Position numbers and translations under genes: made by a program
Notes under the pieces: generated by a model
What the model was told of the DNA's origin: nothing
Database searches by the model: none
What the model saw: the letters and a program-made list of their open reading frames with translations, nothing else
Source: an uncultured Bacteroidales bacterium
GTDB taxonomy: Bacteria > Bacteroidota > Bacteroidia > Bacteroidales > Paludibacteraceae
Reading direction: 5' to 3'
DNA length: 64,000 nt
Assembly: GCA_946187695.1 (NCBI GenBank)
Contig: CAMHSB010000001.1
Location: 186,001 to 250,000 of the forward strand
In this document: piece after piece, positions 46,601 to 51,547 of the stretch
Layout of the letters: every line of letters starts with the position of its first letter
Position numbering within the stretch: the first letter of the stretch is position 1

Positions 46601-49600
46601 ATGTGAATAAGGTACGTATCTACGCAGACTTCCGTGCGAATGATATGACGGTATCTAATGTGTATAAACATACTGCTTACTTCTCTGCGGATTCTAAATA
46701 TGCAGTAGATTATACGGCGGTATATAATGGCGATGAGGAGAATGAGAACACCGGAACGGCGGCGCAAGGATATGTAGATATTACCTTGGATGAAGTGATG
46801 GCAGCGAACGATATCTTGCTCGTTAAATTCAATGACAGTAAAGTTCGCCCGTTAGGAGCTGCTATCACGGAGGGTTCGGCAGGATCGTTGAATACTCACC
46901 TGCAGTGGAGTAATAGTCTGGCAGATAAGGCAACGGTTAATAAGTATACAACGGATGCGTACTTCACGTACTCGGCATCGAAGATAACCGAGAACACAAA
47001 CACGTTAGGTGCTATCACGTATAGTTCGTCAAACCCGAGTGTGGCTACCGTAGATGCAACCGGTAAAGTGGCTCTGATTGCAGCCGGTTCGACTACCATC
47101 AAGGCAACGTTGGCCGCGAGCGGATGTTACAAGAAAGCGGAGATCAGTTATACGCTGAATGTAACGGAAGTACCTTGTGCAATTACTGCCGGTACGCTGA
47201 CCTTGACTTCCGGTACGGAGAGTAAATGTAGCGGCGATAATGTAACGCTGACGCTGACAGGCTTTGAGAGTGGTGCTTCTATCCAATGGAAAGATGGTGA
47301 CACGGATATTAACAACGGAGGCAATTATACGATTGCAACGGATGGTACTACCAGTACACTGACTACTGATCAGGAAGGTACGTATAGTGTAATGGTAACC
47401 AAGGATTGTAGTGTTCGCTCGAATCGTATCACGATTAGCAATAAGAGCACGGAGGTCAGCGCTAAGCGTATCGTTAAGAACTGGTATATCAAGAATGGTC
47501 GTCAGACTCCGGATATAGAGTTGTGGACCTTGCAGAACGGCGCTCACCTAAGAAGCGTAGCTTGGAGTCCGGATAATGCAACAGGCTTGACCGCAAGCGA
47601 CTTTTACGAGAGTGACGGTAAGGTTTATTTGAAGGGTAAAGAACCGTCTTCCAATACATCCGGAGCGGATATTAATTACACCTTGACGTTGACGGTAGAG
47701 GATGATTGCGGCAGCACAACTGCGATGTCTGCTTTAGGCCAACTGATTTATCTGCACCATCAAAAGAACACTGACAAACACGTGCTGGCATTCGTTGTAA
47801 CCGGTAAGGAGAAAGGCGGATTCACGGAAGGTATTTCCGCCGCTCAAACGACGAGCGTCGAGTTGTACAACACGATTGCAGCGAACTTTGATGTGCTGGC
47901 GACGAATGTCTACTCGACGGATGATGAGCAAGCGCTGAAAGAGTACTACTCGCAGTTTGATATCCTTTGCGTAACCGACTACCCGAATACAGGTACGAAG
48001 GGTGTGAACAAGAAGAGTTATGTGGATGCCCTCGGTGCGTTGGTGGATATCCGCCCGATCTTGACAATGGAGGCCTTCGTAAGTAAGTTGGCCAACTGGA
48101 AAGCAAAGGGTATCAGCGGAACGCCGAGTAGTCCGACGACACGTCAGTACACGATGTTGCTGCAATGTAAAGACCACGAGGTCTTCTCAGGAACGACGCT
48201 AACCAAGGTAGGTGAAGGCGACGAGACGATGTATCGCGTAAGTATGGTTTGTGATACTCTGGAGGATTACAAGACATTGGATGCTACGTACGGTTCCGGA
48301 ACGCATGCAGAGAAAGACGGATATAACTACGGTGGTAAACCGGCATTGCAAGGCTTCACGTTCACCGAAGAGATGCTGGATAATGATCTGTTGCCGCTTG
48401 GATTGATTGATGACGGCGCAGGTAATGATCTGCAAGTAGGTATCGAGCGCCAGACAAAGATGGAAGCACGTCTGATGGTACTGGGTATCAATAGTTATGC
48501 GATGGAGCGTCTGACGTCTGACGGACAGACAGTCGTGGTAAACGCATTGAAGTACCTGATGAAGAAGAACTCCGAGGATATCGCAGACTGCTCGAATACG
48601 TTCGTCGGTGGTGATGATGAGGAGGATGAGTCCACACGTTATGACTGGAATGTGGATTCACACTGGTCAGGTAATGCCATTCCTGAGCGGACGCAGAAAG
48701 TACGTATCGTGGCTCCGTGCGTGATTAAGGCTAACCAGAAGTTCCACGTTACCGGAGTTGTGATCGCTCCGAGCGGTAAGTACAACCATGGTGCGAATAC
48801 GGCTAATGGTAGTCTGACGATTGCAGCCGGCGGTGCACTGATTGTAGATGGCAAGGTAGAAGCGGCAACGGCTCCGTACTTCACGGAGACCCGGGCAACG
48901 AGTGCCGGAGACCTGACCATTAAGGCCAATGATGAGGCACAAGGTGCGTTGATACTTGATAATGAAGATGGCAAGACCAATGCGACGGTGGAGATGTATA
49001 GTGCTTCGCATTGGGAAGTAGTGGAAGGAAAGAAAAAGAAATACTGGTCGTACGTGGCTTTGCCGGTTCAGAGCGGTAACGTAGGCGAGTACTTCTACAA
49101 TGGCTTCTCGTATCTCTATGACGAGACGGAAGGATGGATTAAGAAAGGCATGTACGCTGAATTGCATGCTTTTGAGGGACTCGGTATCTCGATGCAGACG
49201 GGTAATATGGAGTACTTCCATGGTGCTCTGGCTCCGACGACAACGCAAGAGATCACGCTGACGAAGACTGACGGCAAGGGAGAAGGTGAGAACCTGATCG
49301 GTAACTCGTGGACAGCGCCGATACAGATTGCTAATTTCGATGCCAGTGACTTCGGCAGTGCAACCGCTACGGTTTGCGTCTATAATACCGGACGGGATGA
49401 GCAAGCCAGTGGCTCGCAAGGCTCTTCTTCGTATGGCGGTACTGGCTCAGAGACCGCAGGTCAATGGGTTTCGGTTCCTATCGCTACAGCGAAGGAAGGT
49501 GGCTACACAGGTTTGAAAGTTATTCCGGCTATGAATGCATTCCAAGTAACCACGAGCTCCGAGACAACGCTGACGCTCGATTACGACAAGTTGGTTCGTG

Positions 49601-50211
49601 GTGGAGCGACTTCTGCGGCTGTGGGAGATTTGACTGTTCCGCTGCGCGCTCCGAAACGCAGTCCGGAGAAAGCGCAGAATGGTATCGAAGCGATGATGTG
49701 CGTTCGTATGAGCGGTGAGAAGACCCATGCAGACGTATGGTTGCAGCAAGATGAGCGTTTCAGCAATGAGTTTGATAACGGCTGGGAGGCAACGTACGTA
49801 GAGTGTGATAACCGTTCGCCGCAGTTCTATGCGCAGAGCGAGATCGGTAAGATGGCGTTCTTGGCACTGCCGGATCTGGAAGGAACGGTTCTGGGCTTGG
49901 CTCCGAGTCGCGACGGCAATGAGTATTCGTTCACGTTCCACTATGTGGGCGAGGAAGAGTTCTACCTCAACGACCTCAAGCTCCATGATGCAGTGCTCAT
50001 TAACGAGGAGAATAGCTATGAGTTTACTTATAGCGAAGGCGATACGAACCGCTTCTATATCAGCCGCACGGCAATCAATGCGCCGACTGTCACTACCGGC
50101 GTAGGCAATACCCGCGACGGCGTGAAAGCGCAGAAGATTCTGTATAACAACAAGCTCTATATCATTATCAACGGACGGGTATATAGCGCAGAAGGTGCAC
50201 TTGTAAAATGA
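37627..50211 (+). CDS. Giant secreted adhesin with CBM-like, InlB, FN3, Ig and ThuA-like domains (4194 aa)
   Basis: The hydrophobic signal core (YAAVLFMVFMVGIGNVWG) lies at residues 89-107, after an 88-residue charged extension encoded by short repeats; ATG at 37768 would shorten it to about 41. Then: a starch-binding-like domain (about 484-585, WYVKGGWNSWGTT); a CBM25/26-like domain (about 590-675, KYYYKNTGSWSNVAIYRY, TLIFNNNNNGSQTGNM); at least six InlB/Flg_new repeats (near 677, 763, 1613, 2052, 2375, 2455); an FN3 domain near 1020; an Ig domain near 1230 (TYQWYKG, GSYYCKV); a chitobiase-C-like domain near 1690 (ATVYYTTTTDGSDP); Big_2 near 3145 (SSNPSVATVDATGKVAL); a ThuA-like domain at about 3383-3650 (YYSQFDILCVTDYP); and a beta-solenoid-like stretch. 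It ends with the compact tail QKILYNNKLYIIINGRVY. Probably T9SS-exported and surface-bound; alpha-glucan binding is inferred from the CBMs. Confidence 0.8.
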   Translation: MKNLLNNLLNWVLKKGSSETKKEQAGSKKEQAEQKGNKLGEKGTSLEMNPGVRGSEVREVLGSEAVSANHALITQLSRTNHPISLRAIRYAAVLFMVFMVGIGNVWGDTSYYLQGISGSSGTSSLTSDFYTTAPCNQAVSVSYGGVSYSKAVKFGGNLSWPAGSSGFSYPDRMIRYDCKTTSTEFTIVAYANSNSKHMSIGDIKQAALGSANTVSSATTVTLNNGSITTQTYTINSSTRASLYVSVDANSNAFIVQIIATEKGTAHPTPGNIGYIANFNKTRLVVRSGNETQLDNNTFLFKPNESQDAGNKAYFKMQTKGTHYIKFTTGAYPSKVTVNVSSSSTYYIGTSSSATTNSATASQTVELAKSTTYYINPNGSNVQVTGIKFEAIPYSVSHSLTNVTKKSGSTGAGAAQSGSNYDAVFAAADGYDLPDDITVTIGGAAATAGTDYTWNSSTGAFQVPAAKVNGAIVVTIAGEAAAAGTTWYVKGGWNSWGTTDNLTGSGTELSATVNITTAGLYEFKIHNTDGDAWYGNGGNIGCNVSGWTFSTGESANCKFFASETGNYTFTFNTSTKALSVTYPTAQGKYYYKNTGSWSNVAIYRYVGDKNNGWPGSIVVETEEICGDTYFVTYADPGTTLIFNNNNNGSQTGNMAASGNAGKYVAGTGSSWSNFPTYTISYAANGGGSSMSNQTNIACGTDKTTTSNAFTAPDGYQFAGWKANVDVTIGGSTKTAGTVLDNGVTIQNISSNITLTAQWELIPTYDVIYNTNGGTGGSTASQTGNLSGAQVTTSANGFTKTGYKFKWWNTAADGSGEDFYPGEKVTIASADVNLYAQWEQVSDGWEFWCGSPNAFTTSQAVVGDMVLTSYGAKTTINTGLTADPTIVSKYNSTVDKHAICIAVADNDQYVQVHFSDGSPINSLKLWATTNQTSSKKLVVIYSTTADFSSGQYEAKEVSVPANNAASKALTDFSPATADKYFYARIYRKVETAVYEFTGGSGNTARIYGVKAQKGANCTAPSALTAATPTAKGITLSVTDANNVNNYEFYVSTSSTAPEAGATATHSVSSAKSLTITNLVAGTTYYAWARSVCGVSNKSGWTALGGGGTFTTSTVTMTPTLTNVTKNSGAESGIGGSDYTAEFEADDEYSMPDPTVTIGGNAATSGTDYTWSVVGSVGTITIPANKINGNIAITLNSADAAPSSAVISGTYHYFPGDNISLTCTPSGNNGPTTYQWYKGGKSDEDNLIDGATSATYTKNSCAFADAGSYYCKVTCNETSIWAETNSAENYDVKILHLYVKTGRNGSDYGDVDFTKVDGSTATASISLGSNWDYGFNIADGCGHYYGNSGKMTEDNCTDWSMDVDGTDCLMRTTNGATYTFTVDYSNLEEPVVSISYPSANQAADKVIYFDNQTVQWSTLHYRIGRSDHTQATAMSTKVPGTNNLYSVTTAAYNNFSGWHIANNAGWTGSNSIYRTDTEGDEYEITYATAHEGGAVTDAAITVTPTTSRGKGSDEGINDNCTFYNYTITNGMKTDRVTISDYSNGTITVNYVDTDEEAASFTSGYADLAHTVILTSITAVADEGYDASAITINGGAYSANYVVTGNTTIAASFTLKTYTISYNKGTNGTGSKASETKTHGVNFTLPGSTFTYGGHAQDGWSTSDGGALAYALSGSYTTNAAQEFFPHWKCNTPEISCSSNTITISVPTGATVYYTTTTDGSDPADPTSSSTAYNPSSKPTISADTKIKAIAIQSGCTNSAIASASLTYVAPGPSYTAPTSALDISAQTSLTAAGLITANYATQSNYLSTNTDTLLLIPSDIFYNIANNKKITWAKTDGSPSPTSADWSCPNGSVSFKGRTWWKSGGNINTLQVRSDRTLNIRVKGCKTVSVLNAAASSTKYFVMEAYEYDDGYKSSDPDVNASNTSTSVTETSLSLNSSKEYVVVLRGNTEDNNKVYEIKFIAPSSGYTVSIAANPAGYGTVSSSSVTSVASGTTLSASTNTLSVGATDVTASATSATAEYTYAFSNWTMSDGTALPSTVTADLSVYANFTRTANNYTLTWNTNGGSDGACTGSCTSGSTAYGASITAPNDPTLSNYTFDGWKTNNDGTGTTAGATMPAANTTYYAAWKQTVTLTTGAQGSGSNQTPYVYLNGTGVSSFTAHTASGYTLQGYYTAGSGGTKVLNADGTFAGTAVTDYITGGKWSRTGAAPTLYAQWVASEDCSTSDFVIRKGDATEYQGCMESSSYNGTATSFTAGSPTTVGKAKMTISNYSDGGIKRPGSGNTFSIVIEPVSGYYLKSVCWAGKVESGETVSYYWDDASGSATTISAQTTSGTGVTYNAPSSTTKFTASYVDDGVDGGGIWWRNVQVEVCAGGGTTYNVTYNGNDETGGTAPTDASSPYAYGATVTVLGNTGSLEKTSYTFAGWTTNNDGTGSSYVADNTFSITGNTTLYAKWTQAVTLDKNGGSTDGSATAVWNATGLTGITHAKPAAGYKLLGYYSASSDGTKVLNSDGSFAATNVTGYITSGKWSRTSATTLYAEYESAGALTWNLIVNSDTTNLSTSTKTSAFTEISTSNMSNATLAGDLTYEKAKKSALTGKISTPASYDADDYVYVTFQVASGYKFTPSSVKVKAQPVTSAKSVKLVLEDENSHSINFTTASTISGGSTQTVEMTNGSSVYFEGTVTLKIYCYGATDKYRLGTPITIEGEIEAACGTMPSYTSMSYTTTTFAPGDDASGSPITIVGGENIDTYQWKYNKVNDRTSGTNCGTGTSLTPLTDGGAATDVTRYYWCEMTNDACGITIKSPAVAITVAAAKSDATVAWTDPASTPNYGGGGYTIKATVDQTGWDGNAADLVITAPAGIRIYNVSSGTDGSSRKYVQADFDVQTSFDRSTYASNIPFTVSAAATASYNAISNDHNVSYSACTGAGEGSSYNIRMRKTITKDGNYYHCANTDGWISPNISSSYSTGKAGTTMATYFDTVASSNTQYVWVRSYHANVNKVRIYADFRANDMTVSNVYKHTAYFSADSKYAVDYTAVYNGDEENENTGTAAQGYVDITLDEVMAANDILLVKFNDSKVRPLGAAITEGSAGSLNTHLQWSNSLADKATVNKYTTDAYFTYSASKITENTNTLGAITYSSSNPSVATVDATGKVALIAAGSTTIKATLAASGCYKKAEISYTLNVTEVPCAITAGTLTLTSGTESKCSGDNVTLTLTGFESGASIQWKDGDTDINNGGNYTIATDGTTSTLTTDQEGTYSVMVTKDCSVRSNRITISNKSTEVSAKRIVKNWYIKNGRQTPDIELWTLQNGAHLRSVAWSPDNATGLTASDFYESDGKVYLKGKEPSSNTSGADINYTLTLTVEDDCGSTTAMSALGQLIYLHHQKNTDKHVLAFVVTGKEKGGFTEGISAAQTTSVELYNTIAANFDVLATNVYSTDDEQALKEYYSQFDILCVTDYPNTGTKGVNKKSYVDALGALVDIRPILTMEAFVSKLANWKAKGISGTPSSPTTRQYTMLLQCKDHEVFSGTTLTKVGEGDETMYRVSMVCDTLEDYKTLDATYGSGTHAEKDGYNYGGKPALQGFTFTEEMLDNDLLPLGLIDDGAGNDLQVGIERQTKMEARLMVLGINSYAMERLTSDGQTVVVNALKYLMKKNSEDIADCSNTFVGGDDEEDESTRYDWNVDSHWSGNAIPERTQKVRIVAPCVIKANQKFHVTGVVIAPSGKYNHGANTANGSLTIAAGGALIVDGKVEAATAPYFTETRATSAGDLTIKANDEAQGALILDNEDGKTNATVEMYSASHWEVVEGKKKKYWSYVALPVQSGNVGEYFYNGFSYLYDETEGWIKKGMYAELHAFEGLGISMQTGNMEYFHGALAPTTTQEITLTKTDGKGEGENLIGNSWTAPIQIANFDASDFGSATATVCVYNTGRDEQASGSQGSSSYGGTGSETAGQWVSVPIATAKEGGYTGLKVIPAMNAFQVTTSSETTLTLDYDKLVRGGATSAAVGDLTVPLRAPKRSPEKAQNGIEAMMCVRMSGEKTHADVWLQQDERFSNEFDNGWEATYVECDNRSPQFYAQSEIGKMAFLALPDLEGTVLGLAPSRDGNEYSFTFHYVGEEEFYLNDLKLHDAVLINEENSYEFTYSEGDTNRFYISRTAINAPTVTTGVGNTRDGVKAQKILYNNKLYIIINGRVYSAEGALVK
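37640..37654. repeat. Palindrome TTAACAA-T-TTGTTAA
   Basis: Perfect 7-bp arms around one base, 13 bp inside the 4194-aa gene, between its start codon and the A-tract repeats. Position suits an operator or an mRNA structure over the start. Confidence 0.45.
37666..37763 (+). repeat. Five-copy phased A-tract repeat, period 20-21 bp
   Basis: A5-6 tracts start at 37666, 37686, 37707, 37727 and 37748 (steps 20, 21, 20, 21), each followed by GGAACAAG-like sequence; consensus AAAAAAGGAACAAGCTGAG. The mean step of 20.5 bp is close to two helical turns. Steps are not multiples of three, so the units are read in different frames. Confidence 0.9.
37805..37875. repeat. 21-bp tandem repeat with flanking inverted arms
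   Basis: An exact 21-bp sequence beginning ATCACGCACTAATCACC occurs at 37832-37852 and 37854-37874 (period 22). TATTGGGT at 37805-37812 is the exact complement of ACCCAATA at 37868-37875, and GAGTGCG/CGCACT-type matches lie inside, so the RNA can fold into alternative hairpins just upstream of the signal-peptide codons. Confidence 0.85.
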
Positions 50212-50216
50212 TGAGA

Positions 50217-50223
50217 AAGGAGG
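50217..50223 (+). promoter_or_regulatory. Strong Shine-Dalgarno AAGGAGG
   Basis: Full AAGGAGG 8 nt before ATG 50232. It decides the start of the small protein and is unusual in this phylum. The same GAAAGGAGG precedes the paralogue at 59632. Confidence 0.7.
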
Positions 50224-50231
50224 AACGTACA

Positions 50232-50675
50232 ATGAAAATGATGAAAGTTATGAATAGCATAATGATTGTAGCGCTGCTCCTGACGGGAGTTGTGCAAGCG
50301 CAAGCTGTAGATTACAAGAGTACATATAAGGGTCAGAATCGCACGATCCAGCAGACGGAGTACAAGGTAGCCAGTACGACTACCGCTCCGTCCGCGACGT
50401 TCCAATCGACGAGTACGATGCCCGCGATGTCGGTGGGAGAGAGCATGCTCAATGAGGATGGTTCGGTGAATGCGGAGGCATATGGCGTTGGACAGGATGG
50501 TACGGCGCAGGCACCCGGGCGCGGGCATATTCGCAAGATCACCAACCCGGACTCAGAAGATAATGACGATGTAGAAAACCCCCTCGGCGATGTATTCTGG
50601 CCGCTGATGCTCCTCGCTTGTGCGTACATGAGCCTGCGCGCGTTCCTTAAAAGAAAACGCGCGGTGAAAGGGTAA
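50232..50675 (+). CDS. Small secreted/TM protein with tripartite C-terminus, partner of the 4194-aa adhesin (147 aa)
   Basis: Signal peptide MKMMKVMNSIMIVALLLTGVVQAQA; a Ser/Thr/Met-rich middle (VASTTTAPSATFQSTSTMPAMS); an acidic patch (NPDSEDNDDVEN); then PLGDVFWPLMLLACAYMSLRAFLKRKRAVKG, i.e. P-L-G, a TM helix and a basic end. I start it at 50232 because AAGGAGG at 50217-50223 is 8 nt upstream; the ATG at 50208, overlapping the adhesin stop, would add MMRKEERT, which aligns with the C-terminal TRKEG of the second adhesin instead. It is a paralogue of the 219-aa protein at 59632. The C-terminus recalls tripartite sorting signals such as PID-CTERM of Flavobacteriia. Function unknown; anchoring or assembling the adhesin is inferred from the repeated linkage. 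Confidence 0.7.
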   Translation: MKMMKVMNSIMIVALLLTGVVQAQAVDYKSTYKGQNRTIQQTEYKVASTTTAPSATFQSTSTMPAMSVGESMLNEDGSVNAEAYGVGQDGTAQAPGRGHIRKITNPDSEDNDDVENPLGDVFWPLMLLACAYMSLRAFLKRKRAVKG

Positions 50676-50681
50676 AAATTC

Positions 50682-50719
50682 AAAAAAATGGCATACAAAT
50701 TTGCGTATGTCATTTTTTT
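50682..50719 (+). terminator. Terminator of the adhesin operon, overlapping the TA promoter
   Basis: A-rich arm AAAAAAATGGCATAC (50682-50696) pairs with GTATGTCATTTTTTT (50705-50719) with one G-T wobble. The -33 box of the next promoter lies in the loop. Confidence 0.8.
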
Positions 50720-50731
50720 ATTGTAATTTTG
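50700..50731 (+). promoter_or_regulatory. Promoter of the toxin-antitoxin operon
   Basis: TTTG at 50700-50703, a 20-nt spacer, and TAATTTTG at 50724-50731. Leader of about 20 nt to ATG 50759. Confidence 0.75.
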
Positions 50732-50758
50732 CGAGCAAATCGCAAAAGGATAAAGATT

Positions 50759-51016
50759 ATGGCACAAGAAACATTAAACGGACTGCTGCAATATGTCTTA
50801 ACGACCTTGCCGTTAGAAGACAAAGTATGGTTCAGCCAGCAGATGGAACAAGACATTCGTCGTCTGCGTATAGAACAAGACGAAACAGATGCCATTGATT
50901 CGGCTGTTGATATGTCGCTTGAGGACATAACTGCCGGTCGAGTTTATACGCAAGAGCAGGCGAAAGAGAGGCGTGCTCAGTTAGCTGACAGTTTATTTTA
51001 CGCAACTGCCGTATGA
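50759..51016 (+). CDS. Antitoxin of a ParE/RelE-type toxin-antitoxin pair (85 aa)
   Basis: Small acidic helical protein (MAQETLNGLLQYVLTTLPLE, FSQQMEQDIRRLRIEQDET, SLEDITAGRVYTQEQAKERR). No clear ribbon-helix-helix signature, so the family is assigned mainly by context: the next gene overlaps by 4 bp (ATGA at 51013) and encodes a ParE/RelE-fold toxin. ATG at 50759 fits the promoter; an upstream in-frame TTG at 50729 lies inside the -7 box and is rejected. Expected to neutralise the toxin and, with it, repress the promoter at 50700-50731. The pair is placed between two paralogous adhesin cassettes. Confidence 0.75.
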   Translation: MAQETLNGLLQYVLTTLPLEDKVWFSQQMEQDIRRLRIEQDETDAIDSAVDMSLEDITAGRVYTQEQAKERRAQLADSLFYATAV

Positions 51017-51330
51017 AACCCATTTGGACTGAAGGTGCCCTTTCTGACTGGGAGGGTATTGCCCGATATATTGCCGTGAACTTTGGTAAGAAAGCCTTTG
51101 ATGAATATGAATTGGCAACCGATGAAGCGGAGAAGCAAATTTGCGAGTTCTCAGGTAGTGGTACGCCTTTCAAGACTCGTAAGCATCATGATTTAGATCT
51201 TAAATTTGTCTTTATAGGGAAATTGAGTAAGATGATTTATCATGTGGATGGTGAGAATGTTGTGGTTGATGTAATTTGGGATACGAGACAAAGCCCTAAA
51301 CGTTTAACGGATAGACTCTCTAAATTATAA
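51013..51330 (+). CDS. RelE/ParE-superfamily toxin (105 aa)
   Basis: Typical length and order: MKPIWTEGALSDWEGIARYIAVNFGKKAFDEY, a helical hairpin at the N-terminus; then FSGSGTPFKTRKHHDLDLKFVFIGKLSKMIYHVDGENVVVDVIWDTRQSPKRL, the beta-sheet core with the terminal VxVxxIWDxRQxP strand seen in ParE/RelE proteins of the Bacteroidota. Whether it inhibits gyrase (ParE) or cleaves ribosome-bound mRNA (RelE) cannot be told. It overlaps the antitoxin by 4 bp, indicating translational coupling, and is followed by a terminator. Confidence 0.85.
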   Translation: MKPIWTEGALSDWEGIARYIAVNFGKKAFDEYELATDEAEKQICEFSGSGTPFKTRKHHDLDLKFVFIGKLSKMIYHVDGENVVVDVIWDTRQSPKRLTDRLSKL

Positions 51331-51356
51331 TCACACCTCAAACAGAGTTTAGAACT

Positions 51357-51394
51357 ATAAGCAGTGTTCCGAATGGAATGCTGCTTATTTTTTT
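51357..51394 (+). terminator. Rho-independent terminator of the TA operon
   Basis: ATAAGCAG (51357-51364) pairs with CTGCTTAT (51381-51388), with TTCC/GGAA extending the stem around a GAAT loop, followed by a T-run to 51394. Confidence 0.85.
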
Positions 51395-51442
51395 GTGTCT
51401 TGAGAGGGGGAGCGTGCAAAAATTGTTGAAAAGTGTGTAAAA

Positions 51443-51458
51443 TGTGCGCGTGCGCGTA
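51443..51458. repeat. 16-bp alternating pyrimidine-purine tract
   Basis: TGTGCGCGTGCGCGTA is strictly alternating Y-R and GC-rich, 17 bp upstream of the -33 box of the second adhesin gene. Such tracts can adopt Z-DNA under supercoiling. Confidence 0.6.
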
Positions 51459-51474
51459 ATATATAAGGAAAAGA

Positions 51475-51506
51475 TTTGCATATTTCGGAAAAATTATGTA
51501 ATTTTG
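51475..51506 (+). promoter_or_regulatory. Promoter of the pectate-lyase adhesin gene
   Basis: TTTG at 51475-51478, a 20-nt spacer, and TAATTTTG at 51499-51506 followed by CAC. It lies about 40 nt upstream of ATG 51548, and excludes the in-frame upstream start at 51476. Confidence 0.75.
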
Positions 51507-51547
51507 CACAGCAAAAACATAAAAAACAACTTAAAAATCGAAATACA

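Noticed and set aside
50208..50231. ATG 50208 start of the small TM protein, overlapping the adhesin stop
   Set aside because: No ribosome binding site; AAGGAGG at 50217 points to ATG 50232, and the extra residues align with the C-terminus of the other adhesin.
50729..50758. N-terminal extension of the antitoxin
   Set aside because: Would start inside the -7 box of its own promoter.
33000..51400. Insertion sequence or prophage
   Set aside because: AT-rich and accessory in content, but no transposase, integrase, terminal inverted repeats with target duplication, or phage structural gene.
51476..51547. N-terminal extension of the pectate-lyase adhesin
   Set aside because: Would start inside the promoter and precede a normal signal peptide at ATG 51548.
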